Shown: one piece after another, positions 46,078 to 54,604 of the stretch
Layout of the letters: the number at the start of each line of letters is the position of its first letter
How positions within the stretch are numbered: position 1 is the first letter of the stretch
Source: Chloropicon primus
Taxonomy: Eukaryota > Chlorophyta > Chloropicophyceae > Chloropicales > Chloropicaceae
Assembly: GCA_023205875.1 (NCBI GenBank)
Contig: CP060754.1
Location: forward strand, 744,001 to 808,000
Reading direction: 5' to 3'
Length of the DNA stretch: 64,000 nt
The notes under the pieces: generated by a model
Databases searched by the model: none
What the model was told of the DNA's origin: nothing
Seen by the model: the letters and a program-made list of their open reading frames with translations, nothing else
Program-made: the position numbers and the translations under genes

Positions 46078-48081
46078 ATGGGAGGAGTTGGGCTTGCGCT
46101 GGCGTGGGCCGTGTCGTGGGTAGCGGTGTGCAGTGGGCTCGATCCCGGGGATCCCGCGCCCCACTTTTCAGTACGGACGACGCGAGGGGTGTTCTCCTAC
46201 GACGGACCCTTGGGGGCTCCCATCATCGTGTACGCTTATTTCGACAAGTTGGATGGGTACTCGGAGGCACTTTTCAGCTCTTCGAGTAGCGTGGAACGTT
46301 TCCTCTCCCTCGACTCGGAGCCTGCGGAGTACCTCTTTTTGTGCGGGGACTGCGAGACGGCCTCGGAGGCCTCACGAGTGGCTCAATTGATGGAGAGTGC
46401 TTTCCATGAGGGGGGGGGACTTTCAGAGGGGGGAGGATCCTGGGGGGATAGGCTTCACTTTGCGGTCGAGTCTCACATCGTGATCACGAATCTCCTGGCA
46501 GACTGGAACTCGACGAGAAGCCTCGTTCGAGTCGAGGATGACGAGTCAGGGGAAACGGCCACGCTGAAGAGGATAGATGGGCACTTCGGGTGGCTGCCTC
46601 ACGTCCCATCTGACGGTACCTCATTTACGGCCGAGCACGCTCGGAGCAGCCTTTGCCACAAGCCCTCAGCGGGTCTCCAGTCACCAGACAAGGCGGAAGC
46701 GCTGATCATCCCGTGGGCAAACGAGTGCAGCTTTGCGACCATCCTCGGGAACGCGCAGGACCTGGGAGCAAAACTCGCGGTGCTCTACCCTCGCGATCCG
46801 ACAAAACCTCTGGAAGAAGTATCATGCTCGGGCGAAGAGTGCGACATCGCCGTGTCGATTCCGGCAATGATGATCCCGTGGACGAGGAGCCTGGAGCAGC
46901 ACGGCGGACGATTGACTCTCACGTTCGACCAGGAGAGAGCGCCTGGGCGGTCCTTCGCAATCTCCTCGACCGGGATGCTTGCGGAGGTTGGCTGGCCGGT
47001 GTGGCCGTGGCTTGCTTCGTTGGGCTGGGCCGCGCAGTACCAGCTGTACGAGAGTCGCTTGGCTCAGTCCGTCAGCGAAGGCGATGTCGTGGAAATTCCT
47101 ATCTTCAAAGGCAACGAAACGTTGGACGGAGACTTGGAGGCCAGCATTCTCTTGCCCTCAAACCTTTTGCAGGGCGACCAGCTTGGTCTTGACTTGACGC
47201 TCTGGTGCACAGGCTCTCGGGATTGGGAATGCCCCGAGTGGGATCACGTTATTCAAGCGTTTGTGTGCTGCTCGAGACCTTGCCAAGCCTGTCCTTCGCT
47301 CATCTGGAGCGAGCACAACACGACGGGGACCGAGGTAGCCAAAGCGAAGGACTGCGGCCCTGAGATTGGACGATGGATGACTCCCTTTCGTCGTCGGGGG
47401 GGCAGGTGGTTCACCGACATCACGAACCTGAAGGGGGCGTTCAGTGCCGGGGAGTGCAGAGTGACGATGCAGACGGTAACGTGGGCCTCCAGCGGCTCGC
47501 ACGCCTGGCGACCACAGCTGTCTTTGAGGATCAGGTCCGAACAAGGCAGAGAGGGCGGGGACAGGGAGGCGTCGCTGAAGGAGACCTTGACGCCCCTTTT
47601 TGGAACAAAACAATTCGACAAGAACTACAACAAGAGGAGCCCCTTCCATTTCACGAGTCCCGTGAATCTCGTGTCTGCGCACATCAGGGCTCTGATTACA
47701 GGCCATGGGAGCGACGAGAATCAATGCGCGGAGTTTTGCGCGGGAATCGAACTCTTCTTCATCGTGAATGGCCAGAAATTCACCAAAGAGTTTTCCCTCG
47801 CCGGCACGCAGCTGGGGTGCACTGAACAGGTAGCGAATGGGAGCCTGCCTAACGAGCATGGCACTTGGTTCTACGGTCGAAACGGTTGGTGTGATGGTCA
47901 AGACGTAGCCCCTTGGATTCTGGACATCACGAGCGTGCTCATGCCTTCCGGAGAGAACAACACCATCGAGTATGTTGGCCTGTACCAGGGAGCGGATCCG
48001 AACCCTCAGTCATCTCCCGGGCAAATTTTGATGTCGTCGCAACTGGTCCTCGAAACCATAAGCGAGCGGCCGCACCGATAG
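46078..48081 (+). CDS. Secreted PNGase F-like protein with PA-type domain
   Basis: 667 residues, single exon, ATG at 46078. A signal peptide (GLALAWAVSWVAVCSG) marks secretory entry. Residues ~200-300 resemble a protease-associated (PA) domain (IIPWANECSFATILGNAQDL). The C-terminal ~330 residues match PNGase F: WECPEWDHVIQAFVC, then RWFTDITNLKG, and the strongly conserved HGTWFYGRNGWCDGQDVAPW. PNGase F cleaves the Asn-GlcNAc bond of N-glycans. The family is best known from bacteria with scattered eukaryotic members, so the call rests on the C-terminal half and catalysis is not assured. Confidence 0.82.
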   Translation: MGGVGLALAWAVSWVAVCSGLDPGDPAPHFSVRTTRGVFSYDGPLGAPIIVYAYFDKLDGYSEALFSSSSSVERFLSLDSEPAEYLFLCGDCETASEASRVAQLMESAFHEGGGLSEGGGSWGDRLHFAVESHIVITNLLADWNSTRSLVRVEDDESGETATLKRIDGHFGWLPHVPSDGTSFTAEHARSSLCHKPSAGLQSPDKAEALIIPWANECSFATILGNAQDLGAKLAVLYPRDPTKPLEEVSCSGEECDIAVSIPAMMIPWTRSLEQHGGRLTLTFDQERAPGRSFAISSTGMLAEVGWPVWPWLASLGWAAQYQLYESRLAQSVSEGDVVEIPIFKGNETLDGDLEASILLPSNLLQGDQLGLDLTLWCTGSRDWECPEWDHVIQAFVCCSRPCQACPSLIWSEHNTTGTEVAKAKDCGPEIGRWMTPFRRRGGRWFTDITNLKGAFSAGECRVTMQTVTWASSGSHAWRPQLSLRIRSEQGREGGDREASLKETLTPLFGTKQFDKNYNKRSPFHFTSPVNLVSAHIRALITGHGSDENQCAEFCAGIELFFIVNGQKFTKEFSLAGTQLGCTEQVANGSLPNEHGTWFYGRNGWCDGQDVAPWILDITSVLMPSGENNTIEYVGLYQGADPNPQSSPGQILMSSQLVLETISERPHR

Positions 48082-48082
48082 G

Positions 48083-48147
48083 CCTCCTGGACTCCCTCCC
48101 CTTGTTCGAGTCATCCCGAACTTCTCCTTCGTGGGACATCACGCCCC
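48083..48147 (+). repeat. Partial copy of HYPK exon 1 and leader
   Basis: Bases 48102-48136 are identical over 35 bp to 45931-45965, followed by a shared CATCACGCCCC after a 3-bp gap. Weaker similarity continues to the left with a ~6-bp insertion. On the minus strand it would read MSHEGEVRDDSNK, the start of HYPK minus one residue. It lies in the 5' flank of the gene at 48167. Confidence 0.9.
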
Positions 48148-48166
48148 CAACAACAACAACAACAAC

Positions 48167-48472
48167 ATGACGACGATGAGTTCTCCTTCTCCCTATGCTT
48201 TGGATTTGAGAGAGGCTCTCGAGTCCGGCCTGATGACGGAGGAGGAGTACGCCGAAGCGGTGCAGGAGGCCCAGCGTTATGACAGCAAGTCTCCGGAGAA
48301 GAAGAGAGAGATCGCGGACTACAACGAGGCGTTGCGGGTGATATCTGCAGCGGAGGTATCCCTTATTTTGAGCGACAAGCAGCAATTTGCTGTGAAGAGG
48401 AATGACCTGGAAGCGGTCGGGCTCTGCAAAGTCGTATGGGACTATGATAAGAAATATAAGCTTGTGAATTGA
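48167..48472 (+). CDS. Small hypothetical helical protein
   Basis: 101 residues, ATG at 48167 just after an (AAC)n run (a second ATG follows at 48176). The body is charged and predicted helical: YALDLREALESGLMTEEEYA, PEKKREIADYNEALRVISAA. The MTEEEY segment is loosely reminiscent of SHOCT-like short helices but not enough to name. The tail is KVVWDYDKKYKLVN. No signal or span. Its stop faces the HOP1 stop only 31 bp away. Confidence 0.65.
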   Translation: MTTMSSPSPYALDLREALESGLMTEEEYAEAVQEAQRYDSKSPEKKREIADYNEALRVISAAEVSLILSDKQQFAVKRNDLEAVGLCKVVWDYDKKYKLVN

Positions 48473-48503
48473 AAAATTGTGTATAAGAAAGAACCATCAT
48501 CAA

Positions 48504-49791
48504 TCAGTCTTCCTGCATCTTGATTCTCTTCGAGGGTCCCTCGCGCGTTCCCAAGATCCCCCTCGACACCTTCTTCCTGCAGGAAAAGGTGTCCTGGGAC
48601 AGGGGGATGTTGTCCCAGGCTATATCCTGGGAGCCGTCTTTGGGGCTGCTCGCGATCTTCCTTCCGCGGGTGATGGACAGGCATTGGAACTCGCTCGCGG
48701 TGTCGTCCTCGTAGCTCTGGGAGTGGTTCATCTTCTCGCTCGCCCACTGGGATGCGTTCGCGTTCTGGGTCACGAGGTCGTTGACGAGCTTCATTGCGTC
48801 TTCGGGCTGGCTGCCCCCAAGTCGCGCGTGGTCGAACACCGTGTCCAGAGAGCTCACATCTTCCTCGGGTACCTGGGAAGGCTCGAGATCGCGAGCCACC
48901 ACCCTTCCACCGCCCTCGTGGTGCTTGACGTTCTCCTTGGCAGGAAGACCACAATCCTCGAGGTCTGACACAGCAGTGGTCTTCGCTTTCATGCCGATGC
49001 ACACGTCCTTTGTCTGACAAGCTCCGAGGCCCATGGAGAAGGGCTTCTGCTCAAAGTGAGGCAGCTTTGGAGCCGCCTCGAAGAAGGGAGGCTCGTAAGA
49101 TTTTGGCGTCCTCGTCTCGTAGTACTCGAGATGCAGAGAGATGTGCTTGGCTTCGGGAAGCGGATCGAAGGAAGTCATCAAGGCCACGAGCAGTCTCGTC
49201 ATCTTTGCCACCTGTCCCTTGAGCTGCCTGGCGTCGTCCGTGGCCAGCGTGTTGACGGGAGACCTCCTTATGGAGTTGAGGATCTGGAGCCTGATCTCGC
49301 CGTCGCCCTCGTACGCGAACGTGAACACGTACTCCTCGATCAGGTCCTTCCCCTCCTTGTCTCGAGTTATGCCAAACCTGAGGCGTTTGAGGTAAGACTT
49401 GTAGATCGCGTCGCAGACGCCCTTCTCCATCCAGTCCACGAGGCGCTGGGAGGTGCTGGAGGAGTGAGGCTTGAGCACCTTGACGTTGAGGTCGTCGAAG
49501 ATGGTCCTGTCGCAAAAGTAGCTCGACGGGAAAAGGTTACGAACGTAAGCGATCTGAAACAGAGATATCCTCAGCAAGTTTCGCGCCATCATGAAGGACT
49601 TTGTCTTCGTGATTGCGGCTTGCCTCTGCTCCTGCTCCACCGCGGGAGCCTGGTGAGCCTTGCGCCTCTGGCTCCACCCGAAACGAAACGAAAAGGCAAA
49701 CAAAGAGAGGGTTGGCAGAGTCAGGCGCGAGAGCGAGACAAGCGATCGGGCGGGCGAGATCGATCGAACCGCGTACCGTAGTCACCGGCAT
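48504..49791 (-). CDS. HOP1: Meiotic HORMA-domain protein HOP1/ASY1
   Basis: 392 residues in two exons: 49777-49791 (five codons, MPVTT) and 48504-49667 (109-bp intron). HOP1/ASY1/HORMAD organises meiotic chromosome axes, promotes double-strand breaks and biases repair to the homologue. The HORMA domain matches ASY1 along its length: ARNLLRISLFQIAYVRNLFP, LVDWMEKGVCDAIYKSYLKR, IEEYVFTFAYEGDGE and YYETRTPKSYEPPFF. The C-terminal half is poorly conserved and ends in a basic segment (SRGILGTREGPSKRIKMQED) that could hold a closure motif; no zinc finger is visible. The tiny first exon is the least certain part. Confidence 0.92.
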
Positions 49792-50190
49792 GGCTCCCGT
49801 AGTCGCGATCGAGTCCAAAACAAAACGCAGTCGATCGATCGTCGTATCCTAACGTCCCCGTTCCCGAGGTTGTGTTTGCAGGATGTTCCCGTGTCTCACG
49901 CTCTCCCGTAGTCGTCGTCTAATCCCCCACGAATCAGTGCCTGAGTCTTCCGGCCGCCTTCCGGAGTTATTACTCCTCGACCCCTGTCCGCTCCCGCCCC
50001 GCCGCACCCCTTTTGTTCGCCCTCTCCCGATCGATCGTTTTCAGGTAACCGCCCGATCGCTTCGCTTCTCTTCCCGCCGATCGATCTCGATGAAGAGGAG
50101 AAGGAGAAAAGAGAAAGAGGAGAAGGAGAAGAGGAGAGAGAAGGAGAAGAGGAGAGAGAAGGAGAAGAGGAGAGAGGAGGAGAGAGAGGC
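49792..50190. promoter_or_regulatory. Divergent intergenic region with long purine tract
   Basis: 399 bp between divergent starts. Bases ~50092-50188 are almost purely AG (GAGAAGGAGAA repeats) on the sense strand of the mTERF gene, ending at its ATG. GATCGATCG motifs recur at 49760-49850. Confidence 0.5.
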
Positions 50191-51285
50191 ATGGTCCTCT
50201 GGATTGGGGTCGGGGGAAGCGTCTCCTTGCTCCCGGGGGTCCTTTTGTGCCGGCGTGGCGTGGTTGCGGTCGCGAGCGCCTCGCTTGGAGCCCTGCGCTT
50301 GGAGGAGAAGGAGAAGCTCGAGCGAGTGGCCCAGGATGTGACCAAGACGTTGGACCGCGACATTCCGGAGGCGATGCTGCCGCAGCTCAAATACCTCATC
50401 GGCATCGGGGCGAGGGCCGAGGACCTGTCGAAGGTGGCGATCAGGGAGATCTTGCCGCACAAGGGGAGCGACGGGTACAGGAAGATACTGCACAGGCCGG
50501 ACCTCCTCAGGAGCAGGGTGGGTTTCTACCAGGGCGAGTTCGGGGTGAAGGGGGAGTCCATCGGGAAGATGATCGTGCGCTCCGTAAACTCCCTCTTCAT
50601 TCTCCAGGACGCCAAAGTCCAGGACAAGATAAGGTTGCTTTACGGGCTCGGCATGGACAAGCGGGGGGTTTCCAGGCTGCTGGTGAGGTCGCCGAGCTTC
50701 TTCTCCCTGAAGACGGAGACCCTGGAGACCAAGATCGGGTCCCTGAGGCGGGCCCTGTCCGACATCTGCGAGCACGTGGATCAAAACGCGCTGCTGCTGA
50801 AGATACTGGAGCTCCGCCCCCAGGTGTTGTCCAGGAAGTCGGAGAAGGTCACCGACCTCCTGGAGGGCCTCGTGAGCTACGGCTTCGCCAAGGAGGAGGT
50901 GGTTCAGATGATCCTGAAGAATCCGAGCATCCTTGGCTACGACCTGAGGAGCATGGAGGAGAAGCTCAAGGTTCTGGAGGGCAACGCGTTCCAAAAGGAG
51001 CAGGTCATCGCTTTCATGGCTTCGTCCCCGAAACTCTTCGACCTCTCGGTGGAGAACAATTTCAAGCCGACCTTGGGCTTCTTCCTCGGGACAGGTTGGA
51101 CCATCGAAGACCTCTGCCGCTTTCCCCAGGTGCTGAACTACTCCCTGTCCAAAAGAATCAGGCCAAGGCACGACTACATCAGAAGGAAGGAGCCAAACTA
51201 CGAGACCGCGGGGAGATATCAATGGATCGTGCTGTCTGACAGCGACTTTGCCAAGCGGTTCGGGCGTGAGGTGGAGGAGAGGTAA
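50191..51285 (+). CDS. mTERF-family organelle nucleic-acid-binding protein
   Basis: 364 residues, single exon, ATG at 50191. mTERF proteins regulate transcription, RNA processing or translation in mitochondria and chloroplasts. The short hydrophobic/Arg N-terminus may be an organelle presequence. The body is a series of ~31-residue mTERF repeats, marked by the recurring proline-centred signature at helix ends: LLVRSPSFFSLK, LELRPQVLSRK, ILKNPSILGYD, MASSPKLFDLS and LCRFPQVLNYSLSKRIRPRH. The last is the typical terminal repeat. Target and organelle cannot be fixed from sequence. Confidence 0.92.
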   Translation: MVLWIGVGGSVSLLPGVLLCRRGVVAVASASLGALRLEEKEKLERVAQDVTKTLDRDIPEAMLPQLKYLIGIGARAEDLSKVAIREILPHKGSDGYRKILHRPDLLRSRVGFYQGEFGVKGESIGKMIVRSVNSLFILQDAKVQDKIRLLYGLGMDKRGVSRLLVRSPSFFSLKTETLETKIGSLRRALSDICEHVDQNALLLKILELRPQVLSRKSEKVTDLLEGLVSYGFAKEEVVQMILKNPSILGYDLRSMEEKLKVLEGNAFQKEQVIAFMASSPKLFDLSVENNFKPTLGFFLGTGWTIEDLCRFPQVLNYSLSKRIRPRHDYIRRKEPNYETAGRYQWIVLSDSDFAKRFGREVEER

Positions 51286-51518
51286 AGGAAAGGTTTCATA
51301 TAAAATATATGTATGTATTGTTTCACACAAAGATTTGTATATCATGTCACGGCCAATCACTGCACCCTTGCATCCCAAGTTGCTGCCCATTTTTTGAATC
51401 GCTAAGGACAGAAGGGGGGACCGAGAGAGAGAGGGAGAGAGAGGGAGCCCGTTCGAAAGAACTGCTGCTTGCTAGAGCGCGTTGCGTTGCCTTTTCCGGA
51501 GGGCCGAGCGAGGGCCAG

Positions 51519-53381
51519 ATGGAGGACGCGGGCTCGAACCTCACGAAAATCATGGAAAACAGGAAAAAGCAGAGGAGAAACTCGATAGCGAACTTGAAGA
51601 AAATCATCAAGGAGGTGCGAGATGAGGTGGACGAACCGACTAGCAAAGCAAAGCGCCGCTCGAGCGAGTCCGCAGCGACCGCTTTGAGGCTCAAGACGTC
51701 CGAGCCCGAGGAAAGTGGCGATCTTGGAGAGCAATCGATACTGGATATGTACGCCATGACACCCAGGCGAGAGTCAGCTGTGTCCAGCTGGACAGCGAAA
51801 GAGGAGTCGGCACCGACTCGAAGGTCAGTCTCTTTCAGCTTCCCTCCCTCGGACGAACCTCGAAAGGAGGAGAGACCTGCGGCGCCGAAGCAGGGAGCTA
51901 CCATGAGCACCAAACCGAGGCCCATCATCAAGGAAAGCGAGGAGAGGCCTGGGGCGCCGAAGCAGGGAGTTGCCATGAGCACCGAACCGAGGCCCGTCAT
52001 CAAGGAAAGCGAGGAGAGGCCTGCGGCGCCGAAGGAAGAGGCCACCACGAGCACCACCAAGCCGAGTCCCATCAAGGAAAACGACGACCAGACAACAATT
52101 TTGAAGAAGTACGCGAGAAAGTCAAGCAAAGTCTTCGAGCTCGGTAAGCAGGTGAACCAACTGCAGCAGGAGCTGAAGAAGGAGAAGGAAAAATCGGTTC
52201 GGATGGAGGACAACTACAACGCTTTGTTCGCACAAAAAGCAGACACTGGGAACGCGGCAAGCAGCAGTGCTGACCAGGCTCAAATATCGGACCTCACCAG
52301 AAGGCTTTCCCTGGCGGAGCAGGAGATCGTGTCCGCCAAGACCGAATACACGAAGCTTCACGGCCTCTACAGCAGAAACCTCGCGGAGCAGAGGAGGAAG
52401 GACGAGGAGGACCCAAGCTCGAGCGACCGGACGGACCTCCGGACCACGCTCGAGTTAGCGAGGGAGGACATCGCACGTCTCCAATCAGAACTAACGATGC
52501 GGAGTTCGGAGCTCGGGAACGCGAGGGAGGAGCTGACGATACTGCGTGAATTCAGGGAAAGCGTTCACATGGACCAGAGCGAGAAGTCGCGGTTGAGGGG
52601 GATGATCCAGAAGAATGCGTCGGATGCCATGGAAAAGGACGCTCAGATGTCCTTCCTGGAGGGGCAGCTCGCAGCATCGAGGAAGGAGAACAAGAAACTG
52701 CGGGAGGACTACGAGAAGGTGGTGAAGAACGAGGTGCACAAGCAGATGACAATCGAGGAGTTGCAGAGAGAGAAGGGGATGCTCACGACGCAGGTCGAGC
52801 AATACAAGGGCAACGAGGAGATGGAAAAGCAGCTGAAGAAGGAGCTCCAGAACCTGGCGGTGGACCTGTCGGCGAAGCACGAGCAGAACAAGCAGATGCT
52901 CCAGCAGATCACGGAGAAGGAGGAGATCTTCCGCGGGAAGCAGGAAGCAAATGGGTCGCTCGAGAGGGAGATCGCGTTGGCCAGGAATGCTCTCAAGCAG
53001 AGCGAGCTGGAGAAGAACAAGGCCCTCCAGAAGATGAAAGTACACCAGCAGGAGGTCCTGATGCTCCGCGAGGAGGTTAGCCAGATGGAAAAGGCCAAGA
53101 AGCAACTCGGTCAGCTCTCCAAGGCGTTCGAAAACCTCCCTGCGTTCTCGACCCTTGCCAAGAAGCATAGAGCGAACAGGCGTCCACCAGCCACCGAGGC
53201 GCAGATTGATCAAAGGTTTTATGGTGGGGCTGCGAAAAATCTGAACACAGTTTTCGGCTCAGAGGGGACTGCTCACACCCCGCCGTTCCTTTCGCCTGGG
53301 ATGACGGGCAGTGCAGCGTATCATCATCCCGGCTTCGCGAACTACTCCGACACGGGCCAGGCGTTCCACCCCCACCCTTAA
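51519..53381 (+). CDS. Coiled-coil protein with three 24-residue tandem repeats
   Basis: 620 residues from ATG 51519 (MEDAGSNLTKIMENRKKQ); upstream open sequence is GA-rich leader. Residues 117-188 are three tandem 24-residue units beginning EERPAAPKQGATMSTKPRP (72-bp DNA repeats, 51867-52082). From ~residue 195 to 550 it is an almost continuous coiled coil. The C-terminus is a Pro/His/Tyr-rich tail (TGSAAYHHPGFANYSDTGQA). No motor, signal or membrane segment. It could be cytoskeletal, centrosomal or a Golgi tether; I do not recognise the family. Confidence 0.8.
   Translation: MEDAGSNLTKIMENRKKQRRNSIANLKKIIKEVRDEVDEPTSKAKRRSSESAATALRLKTSEPEESGDLGEQSILDMYAMTPRRESAVSSWTAKEESAPTRRSVSFSFPPSDEPRKEERPAAPKQGATMSTKPRPIIKESEERPGAPKQGVAMSTEPRPVIKESEERPAAPKEEATTSTTKPSPIKENDDQTTILKKYARKSSKVFELGKQVNQLQQELKKEKEKSVRMEDNYNALFAQKADTGNAASSSADQAQISDLTRRLSLAEQEIVSAKTEYTKLHGLYSRNLAEQRRKDEEDPSSSDRTDLRTTLELAREDIARLQSELTMRSSELGNAREELTILREFRESVHMDQSEKSRLRGMIQKNASDAMEKDAQMSFLEGQLAASRKENKKLREDYEKVVKNEVHKQMTIEELQREKGMLTTQVEQYKGNEEMEKQLKKELQNLAVDLSAKHEQNKQMLQQITEKEEIFRGKQEANGSLEREIALARNALKQSELEKNKALQKMKVHQQEVLMLREEVSQMEKAKKQLGQLSKAFENLPAFSTLAKKHRANRRPPATEAQIDQRFYGGAAKNLNTVFGSEGTAHTPPFLSPGMTGSAAYHHPGFANYSDTGQAFHPHP
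51867..52082 (+). repeat. Three tandem 72-bp coding repeats
   Basis: Units start at 51867, 51939 and 52011. The first two differ at a few bases; the third is more diverged at its end. They encode the 24-residue repeats of the coiled-coil protein. Confidence 0.9.
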
Positions 53382-53426
53382 TATGTGTTACAAGGCCCGG
53401 GGGAGGGGGCTTATTGTCTTTGTTTG

Positions 53427-54344
53427 TTATATCCCTGCAAGTACAGTGTTGGAGTCCGAGACCACCGAAATGATTTTCATGTCATCTAGGCCTGATGCGC
53501 CGCTCACGCAGTTGAACCAGCTGTCAGGGTCCGGGTTTATGATCGCCTGCGTCACCTCCCCCGCCCTCCCGCCGCAGGACTCTTTGAGCACCCTTTGGGC
53601 GTTGCGAAAGTACTCGAGGCTCGCCGATTGCTGGAAGCTGATCCCGATCCAAAGGATGAGGTCCGACTTTGCAATGTCCTCGTCCATCACTTCCATCACG
53701 ACGTCCGGCGTTATGAACTCCGAGTCGCCGTCGTCGTACAGCATGACTTTCGGCCTTATCTCCCCCGAGCATTCCGTGCAGAGCACCTCTTTGCCCTTCC
53801 TAAATGCGTGGCCCTGCTCGAGGGTCATCTGAGACACTCGGCTCCCCCCGCAGGAAAAGTTCGTGCACAAGGTCTCCCGGCAGCTCCCGTGCAGCTCGAC
53901 TGTCTTTCCCGCGCAGCCCTTCTCTCCCGTCCAAGTCGTCGCCCCCTCGACGAAGCGGTGGAGGCCGTCCACGTTCATCGTGTAGTGCCTCACGAGCCTC
54001 TCCTCCACCTCGAGTCGAGCCAGAGCCCGGTGGCTCGACGTCGGCTCAGCCTTCAGGGCTTCGAAGTATATGTCCGACATGATGGCCCGGCACTCCTTGG
54101 GTTTTCGCCGATAGAACGAGTTGCAGAACAGCTTCATCCCGTCCTTCACCTTGAACCTCTTCGTTGCCCTCTCGTAGAGCCCCCCGCGGCTCGTGAAAGT
54201 CGACAGCCCTGCAGCTGCTGACAGACCACTTCCAGAGAAAACGCATATGCGTTCCGCCCTCGAGGCTATCCTCTTGAACTCCTCGATGTCATCCTTCCTC
54301 CTCTGCTCCTTGTCCAGGCTCTTCCTCTTCCTCAGCTCCCTCAT
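53427..54344 (-). CDS. Divergent sirtuin (Sir2-family protein)
   Basis: 305 residues, single exon, ATG at 54344. Sirtuins remove acyl groups from lysine using NAD+. Present: the Rossmann start ICVFSGSGLSAAAGLSTF, MNVDGLHRF, the catalytic-His segment VELHGSC, two zinc Cys pairs (CTNFSC and CTECSGEIRPKVMLYDDG) and WIGISFQQSASLEYF. Departures from the usual signatures are GSGLS for GAGIS, STFTSRGGLYE for PDFRSPxGLY, and YTMNVDGLH for TQNIDGLH. The protein is thus a divergent branch whose deacylase activity should not be assumed. It diverges from the Piezo gene. Confidence 0.82.
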   Translation of the reverse strand: MRELRKRKSLDKEQRRKDDIEEFKRIASRAERICVFSGSGLSAAAGLSTFTSRGGLYERATKRFKVKDGMKLFCNSFYRRKPKECRAIMSDIYFEALKAEPTSSHRALARLEVEERLVRHYTMNVDGLHRFVEGATTWTGEKGCAGKTVELHGSCRETLCTNFSCGGSRVSQMTLEQGHAFRKGKEVLCTECSGEIRPKVMLYDDGDSEFITPDVVMEVMDEDIAKSDLILWIGISFQQSASLEYFRNAQRVLKESCGGRAGEVTQAIINPDPDSWFNCVSGASGLDDMKIISVVSDSNTVLAGI

Positions 54345-54604
54345 CTCATCCCGCCCGCAGACAGCTGGCTAATTCAAGCTGCCAGGCCAAAGGTGATGTC
54401 TTGGAGGCGGAGGCGAGACGACACGGTCTCACGTGAAGGGTGGCGATCGTAAGGAAGCAGGAGTCCGTGCAAGATGCGTTCCCGATGGTGCACGAGAGGA
54501 GCTACGAGCTGAGACAGTTTGGTGTGCAACATAGGCGGATAGCAAAGGTGAAGGGCGTCTTTGAACACTTTTTTATAGAAGTTGCTAGCGGAATAAGGAG
54601 AGCC

